DNA of 64,000 nt, from contig NC_088339.1 in NCBI RefSeq assembly GCF_036884655.1, positions 30,713,001 through 30,777,000 on the forward strand, in the 5' to 3' direction. The translations under genes and the position numbers were made by a program. The notes under the pieces are model-generated. The model was not told the DNA's origin. It saw nothing but the letters and a program-made list of their open reading frames with translations, and did no database searches. Origin of the DNA: Musa acuminata AAA Group. Its lineage: Eukaryota > Streptophyta > Magnoliopsida > Zingiberales > Musaceae. Below are positions 37,001-50,705 of this stretch, piece after piece; the first letter of the stretch is position 1, and the number at the start of each line of letters is the position of its first letter.

Positions 37001-38685
37001 TTCTTCGAAAAACATTGAATTTCTTTCATTACATTTAAACTTCCTGCAAGTTATTCTTTCACATACTCATACTTTGAACTTGTGAACTCTGCAATAATAT
37101 GCCAGAAACCAGGATGGAAAAAGAAATAATCATTAGACTCACCTATGTAGAAACTCTCGGGGATGAAAGTCTCATGCCTTCACACGTCTCACTAGTGAGA
37201 GAAAAAAAAAGTGACATGGCACTATTTACACATAATATGAGAAAATAACTTATTCTTCACTCATTGATGCGTTACATATCTTAGTTATAACCCCTTTCCC
37301 TCTTTTTATATATTCCTCAAGTACAAGAAGAAAAGAAATATATAAGAAAAATTTACAATCACGTCAATTCAAATGAAATACTGATTCTTTCCTTTTTCTA
37401 AGAAGACAACATTTCAGCATTGATTTAGAGGATAATCTTCTTTTTTTATGTATATTTTATTGATTACTTCCATCTTTAATGTAATCTTCAATCAAGAGAA
37501 AACTTTCTTGTGGGATAAAATCTTCAGTCAAGTTCAAGGCTTATCTCCTTTTTTCTTTAAAATCTTCAATCAAATCAATGATTGCCACCTTCCTTCTGTT
37601 TTTTTTTTTTTAGTTTTATGGAACAATTTTGATACCCGATATAGGATTATAGTAGATGTTGTCAATTGACAACTTGTAAAATTTCCGAAGAGAAAGTCCT
37701 AAACTAGTTAAAATTATTCAAGGGAAAATAAATCAAAATGGTCCCACATCACTATGAAACCATAGTGTATAGTAGCTGCTGCAAATTTAAACCGCATTAT
37801 CGCAATGCTACATATGTGGCTTTCCTAATGTGCTCCACTCTGCATTATTGCAAGTTCACACTCAGTAGAATTCATCATATTAGCATAGAGATATGTTGTG
37901 TTCTAGTTTTCACGTCTTTAAATCTATATGGAACTTTTGTTGAACTGTAAATTACAATTGCTTTACATATTATGTTATTTATATGCTCCAACATACCTTT
38001 TATTTTCTTGCAGATTGTTGAAGCTAGAGCCAGGCTTCTACAAGATATGCACAGCCAGACAAAACCGATATCTGAGAGGCTATGGATAGAAGCATCTCGT
38101 AGTAAAGATGATGGAACAACGATTCCTATTGAAGAGAATGTCATGGGACCTCTGGATGCTGTTAATGTCACTTCCGCACCCGCAACACTTCCATGTGAAG
38201 AACCAGCTTCTGATTCTATGAAAGACATTGAGATACCCTCTGATACCATGGAAGAAGTCGAGACTGAAAAGCATCCTGTCCAAACTACCGAGGTAAAAGT
38301 TGTTGACAAAGCGGTTGTAGAAGAAGGGCCAGCAAGTAAGAATATATCCAGCTTGACATCTAAAGACGCCACTCCGATGAAGTACGAGGACGGTGACGGG
38401 TGGTTGGAGGATGACAGTGGTGAAACTAGTAGCGCAAGGGGTGTGGCTATTCCTTTAGGGCAAGAAGAGGATGTATCCTTCAGTGATCTGGAGGATGTCG
38501 ATGATGATCAAGGTCCAACTCGAAGCTCAAAAACAGTTTCAGTGGATTCTCAAACAACAGATTCTACAGGCTTGGTTCGGCCAAACAAAGTTTCTGGGGG
38601 TTCAGTAAAAGGTAACAACTCCACCAGCCCAAAGTCGGAGGAATATAACAATTGGATGGACATTGAAGATTTTGATGTGGAATGA
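34003..38685 (+). CDS. BSD domain-containing protein (three exons)
   Basis: Coding exons are 34003-34654, 36656-36843 and 38014-38685, with GT-AG borders and matching phases (split Asp codon at the first junction), giving 503 residues. The N-terminus MSWWARSLVNSL is typical of plant BSD proteins and is followed by an acidic region. The BSD fold (about 188-270) contains EQVLAFARNIANHPETWLDFPL, spans the first splice, and continues with MVELHAPEFAVLKTELCPSQMSEGYFWKIYFVLL in exon 2. The C-terminal third is acidic and disordered and ends in DNWMDIEDFDVE-like sequence (YNNWMDIEDFDVE). BSD domains are three-helix modules found in TFIIH p62 and synapse-associated proteins; the role of this plant subgroup is not established. 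Introns of 2.0 and 1.2 kb contain nothing recognised. Confidence 0.9.
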
Positions 38686-39959
38686 CACAAGGAACTGATC
38701 CTTGTGGAGTTGGTGCTATGAAGAATCAGCTCTCTATCTTTTATACCGAGATCCTGACTTTATCTCCAAGTGTTCATGATCTAGTAGTGTTCTGTACATA
38801 GTCTCAGCATTGCCCAGTGTCTTTGAACTAGGATTTACATAAGATCACTCTCTATTTCGAGCTCTGATAACTTGTGGATTGCTTTGGTCATGCAAGAATT
38901 GTGGAAAGAAAAGAGAAATACTAGTGGGAGAATAATCTTTATAATCTTATTACTGTTAAGAATATAAATTCATAGATTGTCTGTCCCATCTACAACTTGA
39001 ACCTTGTAGATGAAAATTTAAGATGATATCAGAGGTGTACAAACCTGATACAAAAACACTTTAAATGCCATACATGATTGTGATTGCTTGTAATTTATAA
39101 AAATCATGGCCTCACCAAAACTGAAATTAGGGTGGACATGATCTACGAGAAAGATTATAATTGAAATTATTATAACAACTAACAACCAATATTATAATTA
39201 TAATTATAATTATAATTTAATAAAAAATATTTCTGTCTAGGGAAAAGTTCACATGATGCTTTGATCCCCATTAATCAAGCATTTGATTCCCAGGATATGG
39301 AATTGCACATGAGCACAACTATAGCCAGAGTAGCATAGTCATCTCATATGAGCCTTTGATGCCATGCCTACTGGCCATGAAATGTCATGGGGGCCCAACA
39401 CATGCAACCAATAGGAGGACATAATTGCTTCACTCATCCATCATAACCACGACAAGGAGCAGCCTTCACCTTGGGCTCCCATCATGTCATTTAGCTCCTC
39501 TTTCATTCCCACCCATCATTATGCTCCCAGCATTAGCTACTGAGCACACCTGGAAGAGGGTTGAACACAGGGAGGAGAAGAATGGCTTTCTTTAACATGA
39601 ACAGTGGACCACCATATGCTGTCTTTCTATAAGGGTGGCTTTTTAGAGTTATTTAAACCAACTTTTTTGTATATTTTATATGTCCCCTAAGGTTCACTTT
39701 AATATTGTCAGATTCTTTTATGAGTTGCATGGGCTGAGACTGGGCTGAGTTTGAATTGGCCTATTGGTCTCTGCAAATCTTTTAAATGTGAATGAAGCTT
39801 GTCCAATTTCTTATGATGTAATCTAATATAATAGTACTGATATAATTATGGTTTTTAGGAATAATCTCTACTATATGCTGTTTGTTTAGTGAAGGCCATC
39901 AACACTACTACTCATCTATCATCATAACCTATCCTTTTAGTAATGGGACAGGAATTCGG

Positions 39960-39962
<3 letters not shown>
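38686..39962. other. Intergenic DNA, no gene seen
   Basis: AT-rich; includes a short TTATAA-type repeat near 39190-39220. No gene was recognised. Confidence 0.5.

Positions 39963-40054
<92 letters not shown>
39963..40054. repeat. (TA)n microsatellite
   Basis: About 92 bp of uninterrupted TA dinucleotides. Confidence 0.97.
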
Positions 40055-40056
<2 letters not shown>

Positions 40057-40262
40057 CTGGAGTTCACGGGCCCACCATCGGCTATGTGATGGGGCCCACA
40101 GGTTCCCCAACAAAGGCAGCACGCAGCATTCTGCACCAACGCCACTTTAATGAGTGCAACAAAAGTAACAAGGCATAATGGATGCCATGCCTTCTTTTAA
40201 GACCGCCACTCACGGACTCCCCTTTCTTTGGCAACTCTGCTGCCTTGCTCTTGCCGATTGTG

Positions 40263-40264
<2 letters not shown>

Positions 40265-40312
<48 letters not shown>
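40265..40312. repeat. (TC)n microsatellite in a probable 5' leader
   Basis: About 48 bp of TC repeats ending directly at the ATG at 40313. CT-rich leaders are common in plant genes. Confidence 0.95.
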
Positions 40313-40314
<2 letters not shown>

Positions 40315-40663
40315 GCCTTCGTCCACGTTTCCCAGCCCAGGGTGCGTCGCCTTCTTCGGCTGCTCCCCGAGGCGCCGGGGGAGGAGGCCGCCCGGGCAGC
40401 CGGGGTGCGGCAAGCTCGACCGGGTGGCCGCCTGGGTCGGTGGCAGCATCGCCACCGCGTTCTTCGCATCCCTGGAGCGCTGCTCCTGCATCAACATCGC
40501 CACCGACGACGACCGCGACGAGGACAACGACGTGCCGCTGATGCACGACGACGGCAACAACGTGGTGCGAGAAGGTGGAGGGAGCGGGGTGGGTGGGCGG
40601 AGGAGGGGAGGAAAGGGAAAGAGCAGCAGTGGCCGTGGGAGCTTCGACGGGGTACATGGATGA
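40313..40663 (+). CDS. Small uncharacterised plant protein, 116 residues
   Basis: A GC-rich single-exon frame opening immediately after the (TC)n leader. The product has a Cys/Arg-rich N-terminal part ([19 protein letters not shown]), a central hydrophobic stretch that reads [22 protein letters not shown], an acidic run [12 protein letters not shown], and a Gly/Arg/Ser-rich basic tail. The central stretch and acidic run resemble short conserved plant proteins of unknown function, but I cannot name the family. The frame also stays open upstream to 40178; the ATG at 40313 was chosen because the intervening codons are only the TC repeat. No function is proposed. Confidence 0.55.
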
Positions 40664-41022
40664 CAAGTAGAAGAAGCTGAGCTGGTCGAGGCTATATCAG
40701 ATGCTTTGTGTTGTATGCGTCTTCTTCCTTTGGTTTTGTTCACGTCGTGTTTCTATCCTCTGTTCATGTGAGTTATAAGGGTCCAAAAAGGATAGGCACT
40801 TCAATCTTTGTCATGTCTTTCACTTGCTATTCTTCAATCATTCTTTCACACCAAAATTTCTAATGTTTCATATATACTTCCATCGGATCATTAAGATCTT
40901 CCACATATACCAAAAAATCATATTAACCACTTCTAAGTATTATTAACATTAATTAATTTAAATTTAAAATATAAAAAATATCATTTATATATTTTTATTA
41001 ATAAAGTTCTAAAAGCTTATTT

Positions 41023-41025
<3 letters not shown>

Positions 41026-41076
<51 letters not shown>
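41026..41076. repeat. (TA)n followed by GTGA and GA repeats
   Basis: About 51 bp of TA repeat, followed at once by GTGAGTGAGTGAGAGAGAGA. Confidence 0.95.
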
Positions 41077-41080
<4 letters not shown>

Positions 41081-41941
41081 GTGAGTGAGAGAGAGAGAGG
41101 CAATAGCTTTAGTTGATGATTGTCCATTAAGATCTACTTATCATCATTGAAAAAATTTGATAAATTGGTTTTAGAAACACATTCAGCAACAAAAGTCCAA
41201 AAATGATGATTTGGCCTTCCAAACTTTGAAGAGTTAATAACTAAAGCTGAGACCACATTTCTATTTATGTTGAGATAAATTAATGGTTATCTCACATAAA
41301 ACCATATTTCTTATTGTACAATTGATTAGTCTTATAAGAAAATCATGTGTGTAGTTTAATATATCGAAAAAAATTAAAATATAAAAATTAAAACTATTCT
41401 TAATATGTAACTAATGCCATATCATATCATAAGATAGTTTTCATTACTCTCAAATGAAAATATAATAACTATCACAATGTCTTTGACCTCTTATAAGTAA
41501 ACTTAATGTACGCAATTACTAGGCAATGCCGTTGACTTCCACGTTTAGAGGCTTCTTAATTGCTTATCGATGCAAACTCTCCTTCAAATAAGAACTTGTG
41601 GTTTGGGTATGAGTTCCCTCATATACTAACTCATCTTGCAAAACTCATCTCAAATGCTATTTCTCCATCAATTCTGCCATAATTCTGGGTCATGGTCTTG
41701 AGTTCTTTGCCACTCATGCACCTATATGATTACAACCATCAATTCCATCAACCTCAGTGGCAACATTCCACCTCAATCACATCAGAGTTGACTAGAAGTT
41801 TCAAAATATTTTTCTTTCTGTTTTGATGAAGATTTCATTAAAATTAATAATGGTATCCATGCCACATATCTTATCCTTTCTACTCATCAAATACCTCAAA
41901 ATTCTCTCTACATGGAATGAAATGTTGATAACATAGTCTAA

Positions 41942-42179
41942 TCTTATTGTTGTTATTATTATTTTGATGCATATTTTAGCCATCTATATTCTAAAAACAA
42001 AGAGAAGTTCCTATTACACTTGAGACTATGATTAAGATTCAAATTCCTTTCAAATCTTAATATTGAAGAGTCTCTCACCATCTTATTATTGTTGTTATTA
42101 TTATTATTATTATTTCGATGCATATTTTTGGCCATCCATATTCTCAAAACAAAGAGAAGTTCCTATATAACACTTGAGA
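41942..42179. repeat. Imperfect direct duplication of about 90 bp
   Basis: 41942-42025 and 42081-42179 share a TTATTGTTGTTATTATTATT-type tract, then GATGCATATTTT, then AACAAAGAGAAGTTCCTAT and ACACTTGAGA. The copies differ mainly in length of the trinucleotide tract. Confidence 0.8.
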
Positions 42180-43299
42180 ATATAAACTCTCATGAGATCA
42201 TCGCTTTCTTCATGTCACTTGTCCAAGAGTCTTGACCTACTCGTACTCCTTTCCACTTGCGCCACCATCGCTGCACTTTATCAACTCCAACAAGACAATA
42301 AGTTAATGAAAGTGGATTATGCAGATCGAATGTAGGCATCAATCAAGAAAAAAGGACGGGGAAAAGAAGAAAAAGAGGAGGTCTACTGAACTCCTTGCTT
42401 CGTGTCCTTTTGACAATGGAAAAGCTTGTCGGGCATATTGGTTTGGACATGATCTAAATCCAAGAGGCCATTGGAGTGATGAAGTGCATGCGTTGTGAGC
42501 TACGGGCCCCTACATTAGGTTCATGCACGCAGATGGCTAATCTTGCCCAAGTTATGCTAGTCCATTGTGGCATCACATGCTTGTGCAACTACATGTACCT
42601 CAAAATGATTTGACATGTCTACTATGGTATCACATTTTGGGCAATCATAATAGCAAATCCATTATGATTGTTGGGAACCTGAAATTGTAAGTCAGTTTAT
42701 CTAGATTTCTATCTATATTATTTTGATAATTTAATTGATTATATTTATGCTATGTGCTTACATCTAAATGTATATAAAAAGGATTAGAGATTGAAATATA
42801 ATTGATCTTTTCATGGGCGGATATCTTCCCCATAGAATCTCTACAAATAGAGAACTTCTAATTGAAAGTTCAGCAATGATATTTCAGAGAACTTCTTATT
42901 TCTTTGATGTTAGCTAATATAAGTACAAGATTATGGATATGCACATTAGAAGCCAACTGCATTGTATCATTGCAGATCAGTTCATAAGCTCATAAAAATG
43001 GTATATATAAGTGATCTTACACTTTTCTCAAGCTCTACCTAATTCCATTTACTTTTCTTTTTTCCACCTAACTCATCTTAATTGCATGTGTCATTGAGAT
43101 ACCTAATGCATTCATTTACACCCACTTGTTTTTTAGGCCACTTGTCATGTAGTTTATTTAATTCATTATAATAAGAAGCAAAAGTATAGTTTTAAAGATT
43201 ACATATATGATGATTTTTTCTTTATACAAAGATGAGATTTAAGTCCATAATCTTACGATAAAATATCAAATTCTTTATTAAACTAATATGACCGACATC

Positions 43300-43302
<3 letters not shown>

Positions 43303-43330
<28 letters not shown>
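43303..43330. repeat. (AT)n microsatellite
   Basis: About 28 bp of AT repeat. Confidence 0.9.
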
Positions 43331-43333
<3 letters not shown>

Positions 43334-44152
43334 TTATTTATATATGATAAGCACTTAAATGCCACACACCTTATGGAATTATCTTATACTTTGCCCACTT
43401 GTAAAGCTTATCATTGATTGCAGGTGATTCCATGAAAACTACAAGAAATCCAAGAGAGATTCTCTAACCTGAAGGTCAACTTCCCTGCATGCTTTCATGA
43501 GTAGAAGTCATCAGATCTTTAACCTTTTCCAGCTCATTTCACTGCTCCATTGTGAGCCACTGACCTTCTTTCTTCCCATGCATCTTTTACTTGGAATCCC
43601 CCATTGACCAGAAAAGGTATTTACATCAATGGAAGCTAAGACAGAAAGAAAGCTCTCTTCTACTATCTTGTCACATTTGCATGGTTGTCGTCAAAGACGA
43701 TTACGTGCAACAATGCCATACCCTTCCCTCGACATTTCGAGGCTTCAACAGATAGCTTCTTTCCAAAAGTCTTCGGCAACCCACTTGTGTGCTGTTGCCT
43801 TTACAACGTGGACTCAACCCATGGACACGTCACTCGAAAGGACTTGGAAAGCTAAGACGAAACATCTCCAATCCAGTAAAGCTGTGTGAGCATGTAGTGA
43901 CAATTGTTTTCCATTGGCAGGTGGGATGAACCTGGCTGATCTGCTTCAGCTTTGCAGGCTTCTCCTTCTTTATGTTCATGGTCTCTTTCCCTGAAACAGG
44001 CATGGTTGTTGGCTTCATGCATTCTTCCTGCAACTGTTCCTGTAACATGGACTCAGTGTGGACGAGACATGGTCGGGCAACATTTGCAGAGAAAAGAGAG
44101 GACATACCATGATCTGCAATGCGTTGTGGGCGAAAGCAAAGGTTTCCTTGTG

Positions 44153-44180
44153 ACCACCACCACCACCACCACCACCACCA
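44153..44180. repeat. (CAC)n microsatellite
   Basis: About nine consecutive CAC/ACC triplets in a stretch with no supported gene. Confidence 0.9.
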
Positions 44181-45727
44181 TCACCAGAAGCTTGCCATGT
44201 TCAAAGAACTAAAAAGAAGACAAAGGGAAAACATGAAAGAGGAAATCATGGACAGGTCTCTCCGAATCTTTCCTCTTGATCTTGTGATGCCCACTGCCCA
44301 TGAATCCATTTTTGTATTGTGTAGGTCTCCCTAGAATTAGAAGACGCAAGCTTTTGTCTCTCACATTCTGAGATACACCAGCAACCTTTTTTCTAGGGTT
44401 AGGGCAGTGCAAATCTTCTGGATGGACCATTCTAGCTATCAAAATACCTAAACCAAAGTACATCTTTAGCTTCATGTGGGTTTGGTGATTTGGCCATTAC
44501 AGGGTTTTATAGTTAGCCATCCTCTTAGATGCTCTTGGGTGTATGAATTGGAAAACTTTGAATCGTAACATTCTTTTACATACTAAATAAATACATATAA
44601 GCTTGTTATTAGTGTAGAAATTGTGAGCATAAAAAAATCATAATATGTTGCTATTACATAGAAAAACTTTAATGCTAGAATTAAGATCAAATAACAATAT
44701 ATCAGATTTTCGATGTATAGCTTTGGATGTTAATTAGAAAAAAAAACTTTATTTGATTTGTAAGAACATCGTCATCGAATTCTAAAACTATAGCTATATC
44801 GATAAATAAAGAGAACTAGACTCATCTTCTCCTCTCTTACTTTCCTTCGTAGGATTACAATGATCGATAGATCAGAAACAATGGAGGATGAGAAAATAAC
44901 TATTACATAATCACGTCTCCTGTTCTCGAGATCCTGTCTATTTATCAGCAAAAGCAAAATATCTATGATAAGTAATATGATAGTTTTTCCTATTATAATT
45001 TGACTTCTTTTCTACTTACTAATAACTATCAATCAAATTCAATCATATATATAATATATCTTACTTAATTAGATATTACCATATAATTTAACAAAAATCA
45101 CCAAAATATGATGATAGCTTGATTGATAACACAAAGTCAAATGGAAGCTTTGGTGACCAAGGGCTAAATATTGCTTATACTTACCTAGCCATGCATAGAT
45201 TAGGTTAGAGAGTATCTCCAATCTAGTCTAGGACATCTATCAGTAAGTGATTGATGATCTAAGTTTGAGATAGGTATCTAGAATGATGCTTGTGGTTCTT
45301 TCAATATTGAAGTAAACTAGAACTCCCCCATCTAGATTTGATCATCTTTACTGCAGCACTATCTATTCCATAACATCAACTATGATGCCAATCCCTAATG
45401 TCTCAACAATATGGAGTGCATTATATGGATCCTTTCCAACATTTAAGATTTGTACGAGCTAATATCTTTGGTTAAATAAAAAACATTTAAATATCTATTT
45501 ATCATCTATTGTGAATCTGCCTTATCCAACCAATATCCCTCCTCACACTAATAAAATTAATTGACTAGTTTCATCTCACCACATAATTTTGTTATTTTCC
45601 TTTGTCCTCGACATAAAGCATGATTGAGCCGGTAATCATCGTATATATATATATGTATATATTTTTATCCAAGAGACATCCGATTATTAATATACAAAAC
45701 TTACCACATCCTTCATTTTATTTGCCG

Positions 45728-45729
<2 letters not shown>

Positions 45730-45811
<82 letters not shown>
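45730..45811. repeat. Compound (TTA)n-(TA)n microsatellite
   Basis: About 41 bp of TTA repeat running directly into about 41 bp of TA repeat. Confidence 0.95.
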
Positions 45812-45813
<2 letters not shown>

Positions 45814-46263
45814 TAGTTAATTTAGCTGCAGGAGTCCGATCTCATTCCACGATTAAATAGCACCTACGTTCCTAAACTCTAAACGTCAAACCCTAAATCC
45901 AACCCCCTTGTTTTCTTGGTCATTAAGCTAACTTCTCATCGGGTCCCATCATCGCATCCCCACGCCGTCACGCGGTTCTCCACGGAATAAGAACTCGTCG
46001 CACCTACTTTTTCTATGCGCCACACTTCATCCACCATCGATTCATCCAACTTTCAGAAATCAACGGCAGATATCTACTGGTCGCATCCGGACAAGTATGC
46101 GAGCATAAGCTTTCATCCACCACCGGAGCCGAGTGCGCCCTGACTCACGAGTCCACGCTCACCCGCCGCGCACACCACAAACCGCCAACCACCTTCCTCC
46201 ACGTCACCCCTCAAACCGAATCAGTGGGGCCCGCCGGTTCCCCCCCTCGCCTTCTCCGCCGCC

Positions 46264-46271
46264 TTTAAATA
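46264..46271 (+). promoter_or_regulatory. Probable TATA box of the bZIP gene
   Basis: TTTAAATA lies about 80 bp upstream of the ATG at 46347, in an otherwise GC-rich and CT-rich promoter. Confidence 0.5.
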
Positions 46272-46346
46272 CCGCTCCCCGCCTCCGCCTTTCTTCCCTT
46301 TTCTCCCTCCCTTCTCTCTCCATCACCCGCTACGCTCGACGTCGCC

Positions 46347-46760
46347 ATGCTGCTGCCCGTCGACGACCACTTCCCCCCCCTCGACCTCTCCTGGCTCGAC
46401 CCCGAGCCGACCGCCTGCCCCTCCCTGTCCCCGGTCGAGCAGCGGAGGCTACGCCGGAAGATCTCCAACCGCGAGTCCGCCCGCCGGTGCCGGATGCGAA
46501 AACAGCGCCACCTCGGGGAGCTCCGTGCTGAGTCCTCCCGGCTCCGCGACGAGAACCGGGAGCTGGCGAGCCGGGTTCGCACCCTGGCTCAACAAACCCT
46601 GCTCCTCCGCCGGGCGAACGGCCGGCTTCTCGCCGAGTCCTCCGCCCTCCGCTTGAGGCTCACCGAACTCCGCCGGCTGGTCCTCCTCCGGCAACTGTTG
46701 ACTCACGGCGGCTTTGGTTGTTTGGGATACGAGCAGGAGTTAGCGTCGCTGATCGCGTGA
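46347..46760 (+). CDS. Small bZIP transcription factor (group S-like)
   Basis: Single-exon gene for a 137-residue protein. The basic region RRKISNRESARRCRMRKQRHL (shown here in parts: NRESARRCRMRK) carries the N-x7-R signature that contacts DNA. It is followed by leucine heptads through LGEL, LRDENREL, VRTL, LLLRRANGRL and ALRLRLTEL, forming a dimerising coiled coil. Small size, no intron and a bZIP close to the N-terminus match plant group S bZIPs, which bind ACGT-core sites, often as heterodimers. I found no upstream conserved-peptide frame of the kind that gives sucrose control in the S1 subgroup, so another S subgroup is more likely. The coding region is strongly GC-rich. Confidence 0.92.
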   Translation: MLLPVDDHFPPLDLSWLDPEPTACPSLSPVEQRRLRRKISNRESARRCRMRKQRHLGELRAESSRLRDENRELASRVRTLAQQTLLLRRANGRLLAESSALRLRLTELRRLVLLRQLLTHGGFGCLGYEQELASLIA

Positions 46761-48779
46761 ACTGGCGGAACTGGGAAGTTTCTGGACCGGGTCCCCTTTT
46801 TATATGCGGTGGACATTGGCGGGTGTTGTTTTGGGTGGAAGTTCCCGTGTGTAAATTACTAATTCATAATTTACCTTTTCGGGTCTAACGTTTAATAAAT
46901 AAATAAATAAACAAAGTGGAATCCACTTTAATTAATATTTACGCATCGGCGTCGCGCATCGCGGCGTTCTCTAACTGCCTCAAGATTCGTAATGTATTGA
47001 TGGACGACGATCGTTGCATAATCAAGAGAACACACGAATCGTCATAAAAATTTCCCCGACGGTCGGGTCTGGAACGCACGAATCTCGAAGCAACGCTTTT
47101 CTCCCATGGGACTTCAAAGCAACACATAAAAAAAAAGGAAGGATGGTGCGCATGATGTAGTGGAATCGATCTTTCTTCGACAGCTAGATCTAATGGAATT
47201 GATTGGTTTGTCGTGAGATGAGCAAAGCCGACGGCGATCTGACGTCGGTACATATTTAATGGATCGCTCACGTATCGAGCTCGGTGCGTCGAGCGTCCAA
47301 AGAAGGGATGACGCTGGCGGTGACGGTGACCGCCTAAAGCTGCGAAGCGTAGAAATGAGACCGAGAGAGAGAGACGGAGTGACGTGCGTTGATCCATTTC
47401 TTTCTAAAGCTGCTTTTGACGGCAGTGTGAGTTAAAGCTTCTGCAAACTTTTTCTTTAATCTTGGTAATGAATCTTTATTCTACTCTTAGTGACATCTGC
47501 TCTCTCTCTCTCTCTTTCTCTCGGATATCTTCTTCTTTATATCAGCAAGTTAGGGTCAACGTCCACAGCTTTAGCGTGGAGGTAATGGAGGAGAGACAGT
47601 GTTCAGTAAAGAAGGGTGAGGGGCGAAAGGTCGAAAGACGGGAGGAGGTGGAGCTGCCTGTGATACATCAGCGTTATGCAAGTCATGCATGAGCAAGCAA
47701 GACAAAGAAGATGGGCACGTCAACCATGGATTAAGATTCCAGGATAAAACGAGAGGAGTTGAACGTGCTGTTCGCAATATTCTTGATGGAGAGGATGAGA
47801 TATTATGCTGATAAAAGCAAGCTCAAATATTCCTTATCATCCAAAAACATTCTAAAGCACGGCCGACACCGAAAGCAGCTTCTTCGAATTGTTGGAACAG
47901 TATTTGTTGAAGGCGTTTGGTTACTGATTTCTCGACCTTACAACTTTGGGGAAAAGAAGTTCTCAATTGCTTTCTCAATCCACTCCTTCCTTTACTCATC
48001 TTATTCTTCGTGTATTCAACTCTCTTCTTCTATCTCTTATCCCATATCTCAATCTCTATCATACATATTTTTTTCTTGTCATGTTGATCGGCTCTCTGTA
48101 TTCTTAAATATTTTTCTTTTTTTTCATGTGTTTTCAGTTTTCTTGGTTTCTCTTCTAATCTTCCTTAAAGATTCCTAAAAGAAAAAATAATCATGATATA
48201 ATGTAGACTATTATTTCAACTTAGATTCCTCTTTTGTGCTAAGAAATTCAATCGGCTATTATATTATTGCACAAGTGATATATTTCAAGTTCTAAGTTCA
48301 AGTAAAAGTGTCATATATTATTTAATATATTTATTTTTTATTTTTAAATTTTTTTTTGCATATCAAGATAATTTAAACCTCCCCGATCCTAAGACTAATC
48401 AAAGTTAATTTATTAATTACAATAGAAAATAAATCTCATAATAGATTATATAGATGGTATAAGGCTTTTTGTCAAAATTTCTTCCTCGTAAATCAAAAAG
48501 AGGAAGAAAAATATTTTTCCTTTAGAATTGAGCTAATGAGTTCAGAATAATAAATATATATTGAAGTTAGTGAAAATACACTAAGTTAACAAATTTTTTC
48601 TCTGGACCTAGAAAACTCGACCCAAAAGATATGAGACCCTAAATGCTCCTATGTCAAATGGGTTGAACGACATGCTTCAAACCTCTTTGTAAAAGCTTTG
48701 AAGTATATCTTCGGAGGGTGGGACAAATGATATGAAATATTCTAGTAATCAATCCCTTCCTGCCAATTAGTTGCCATAA
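46761..48779. other. Intergenic DNA, no gene seen
   Basis: Short open frames at 46939-47397 (minus) and 47462-48178 (plus) are low in complexity or hydrophobic and match nothing I recognise. Confidence 0.45.
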
Positions 48780-49330
48780 GGGTGCTGATGTAGAAAATAA
48801 AGGCCTAGTCACATCCGACAGGACAATGACATAAAGATAACTTAGTTTATTGGCCCCGTGAACAATAGTCCATAAGAGGCCATTATGCTAGTCTTGTCAG
48901 CCTCCGTGGACAGTTGTCTATAAGCGACTGTTGGGGTCCTCCCTCTCCCACTCTCCTCGGTCGACTCTTGTAAATAAAACGTTATAAGGGACATGTTATG
49001 ATTATTACATATTTATTGCCTTCATGGACAGAATGCTAGAGGGAAGGTATTACGATTGTCACATGTGATTTTCGATTATGAGGCAAGGCTTTACAATCAT
49101 TATAGGTGATTTCCTCGACTAGACGAGTATAAAAGTCGACTCGACGCCAACCTAAAGGTCGGATCTCCCAGAGAATAACTCTTTTATACTACATATCTCC
49201 CCAAATCTAACTTAAGTATTAGAGAGATCGGGTCGAGAAACACCCCCCAATATTAACCTTTGTACGAGAATCTATCAACGAGTCAGATTTTACGTGGGCC
49301 CAATCTCGAGCTCACATCAAACACTTAGAC
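48780..49330 (+). mobile_element. Probable degenerate LTR fragment
   Basis: The stretch has the texture of a plant Gypsy-type LTR: a TATA-like GTATAAAAGTCGACTCG near 49129, followed by GGTCGGATCTCCC and GGGTCGAGAAACACCCCCC. Flanking DNA is AT-rich. I could not find matching ends or a target duplication, so limits are approximate. Confidence 0.35.
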
Positions 49331-50705
49331 TCCACCTGAAAGATCACCTTAGAGTCGTCTCACATGCTTCGGGGTCTGATCAACCATCTCATAGGACTAC
49401 CATATGGGTTTCTCAAACACCCTTGTGCCTTCGAGTCCAAATTGAATCGGATTGACATACAGTCTACGATTTGCTCTTCACAACACCCTCCAATAATCTT
49501 ATTATGAGATATTATGGGAGTATTGGAAACGAAAATTTTACCATATCTTTCGCCCCAAAAGCCTTTGCATGCACATTAAACTGTGTATACAAATATATAT
49601 ATGAACAAATTAGAGGTCAACTATTGTTGCGGTCTCAGCATTCTTCGCATGCATATATATCCCAACTTTACGACGACTGCTTATTTTCCAAAGGATTCAA
49701 ACGCACGTAATCTCCTAAGAATGTGTTCGAGTGGTCTCACTGACTCACGCAAGAAAAGTGGCTTTAGAATGGATTGACCTAGCTGATGTGTAGGATGGTC
49801 CTGTGACGGAGATTTCACGTGATTCGTGCATTTTCTTAGGGCTTATCCTAAAAGTTTTGGGACTCTTCCATCTGCTTTGTGATCGAGTGGACACTATGAC
49901 TGTTGCCAACTATGTTTACTCTCTGATTCCTTTACATTTTTTGTGCATGCAAAAAAGCATTGCTGTGAAATAGAAAAGGAGGATAATGACTTCATGGGAT
50001 AGGTAGAAGTTAGATTACCATATGGATAGGAAAAATGGAGAGAAAACGAGAGGAAGGAGAAGAGGGAAACTAGAAGAAGAAGAGAAGAGAAGAGGAGTGG
50101 AGAGGAGAGGAGAGCTAAAAAATATAAATCAATTCAAAAAAATAAAACTATAATTATTTTTAGAAATGTTTTATTAGATCTGTGGTTCCATTGATTGAGT
50201 CATCAGTTTGCAATGTTAAGTTGATGATGACCAGTTTGATTTTGATAACTATGATCGTGTGAGTGTGACACGCACATCTCGAATGATAAAACACATTACA
50301 ATAAGCTTTTGTTGGGTAGGAAACTAAGCAATAAATGAAGTTTTATAGCACTTCTAAGTTCATTTTCCTAATAAATTTTATTCTACAGTTTTCTATAAAA
50401 TAAGCATTATTTTAAGAAAGAGTTTATTTGATCCATTATTTTAGCCTTCTAATCTATTGTGATTGTTCTTATGTATCGCTTAACCTATTTGCTAACTACA
50501 CAATAATAGAGTATTAGTGATTAAGACATTTGCAGTCTTGAGGTCACAAAGATTGGATCCTTTGGCAAATGTTTAGTATGCACACTTTATGATACTTGAA
50601 TTAAAGGAGTAATTTTTTGATAAAAAAATAGAAAACTTTTATGGATATATGACTGAAACACCATTTTCCAGTATAATTATCACATTTTATTTGCTCAAGA
50701 ATTTT

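Larger units (their letters stand above)
40664..46263. other. Long AT-rich intergenic region
   Basis: Holds microsatellites and a local duplication listed separately. Short open frames at 43629-43889 and 43952-44334 have no recognisable domain. I see no supported gene in this 5.6-kb interval. Confidence 0.5.

Noticed and set aside
43629..44334. Two neighbouring short frames as a spliced gene
   Set aside because: No domain, no convincing splice pair, and a CAC microsatellite makes the His run in one of them.
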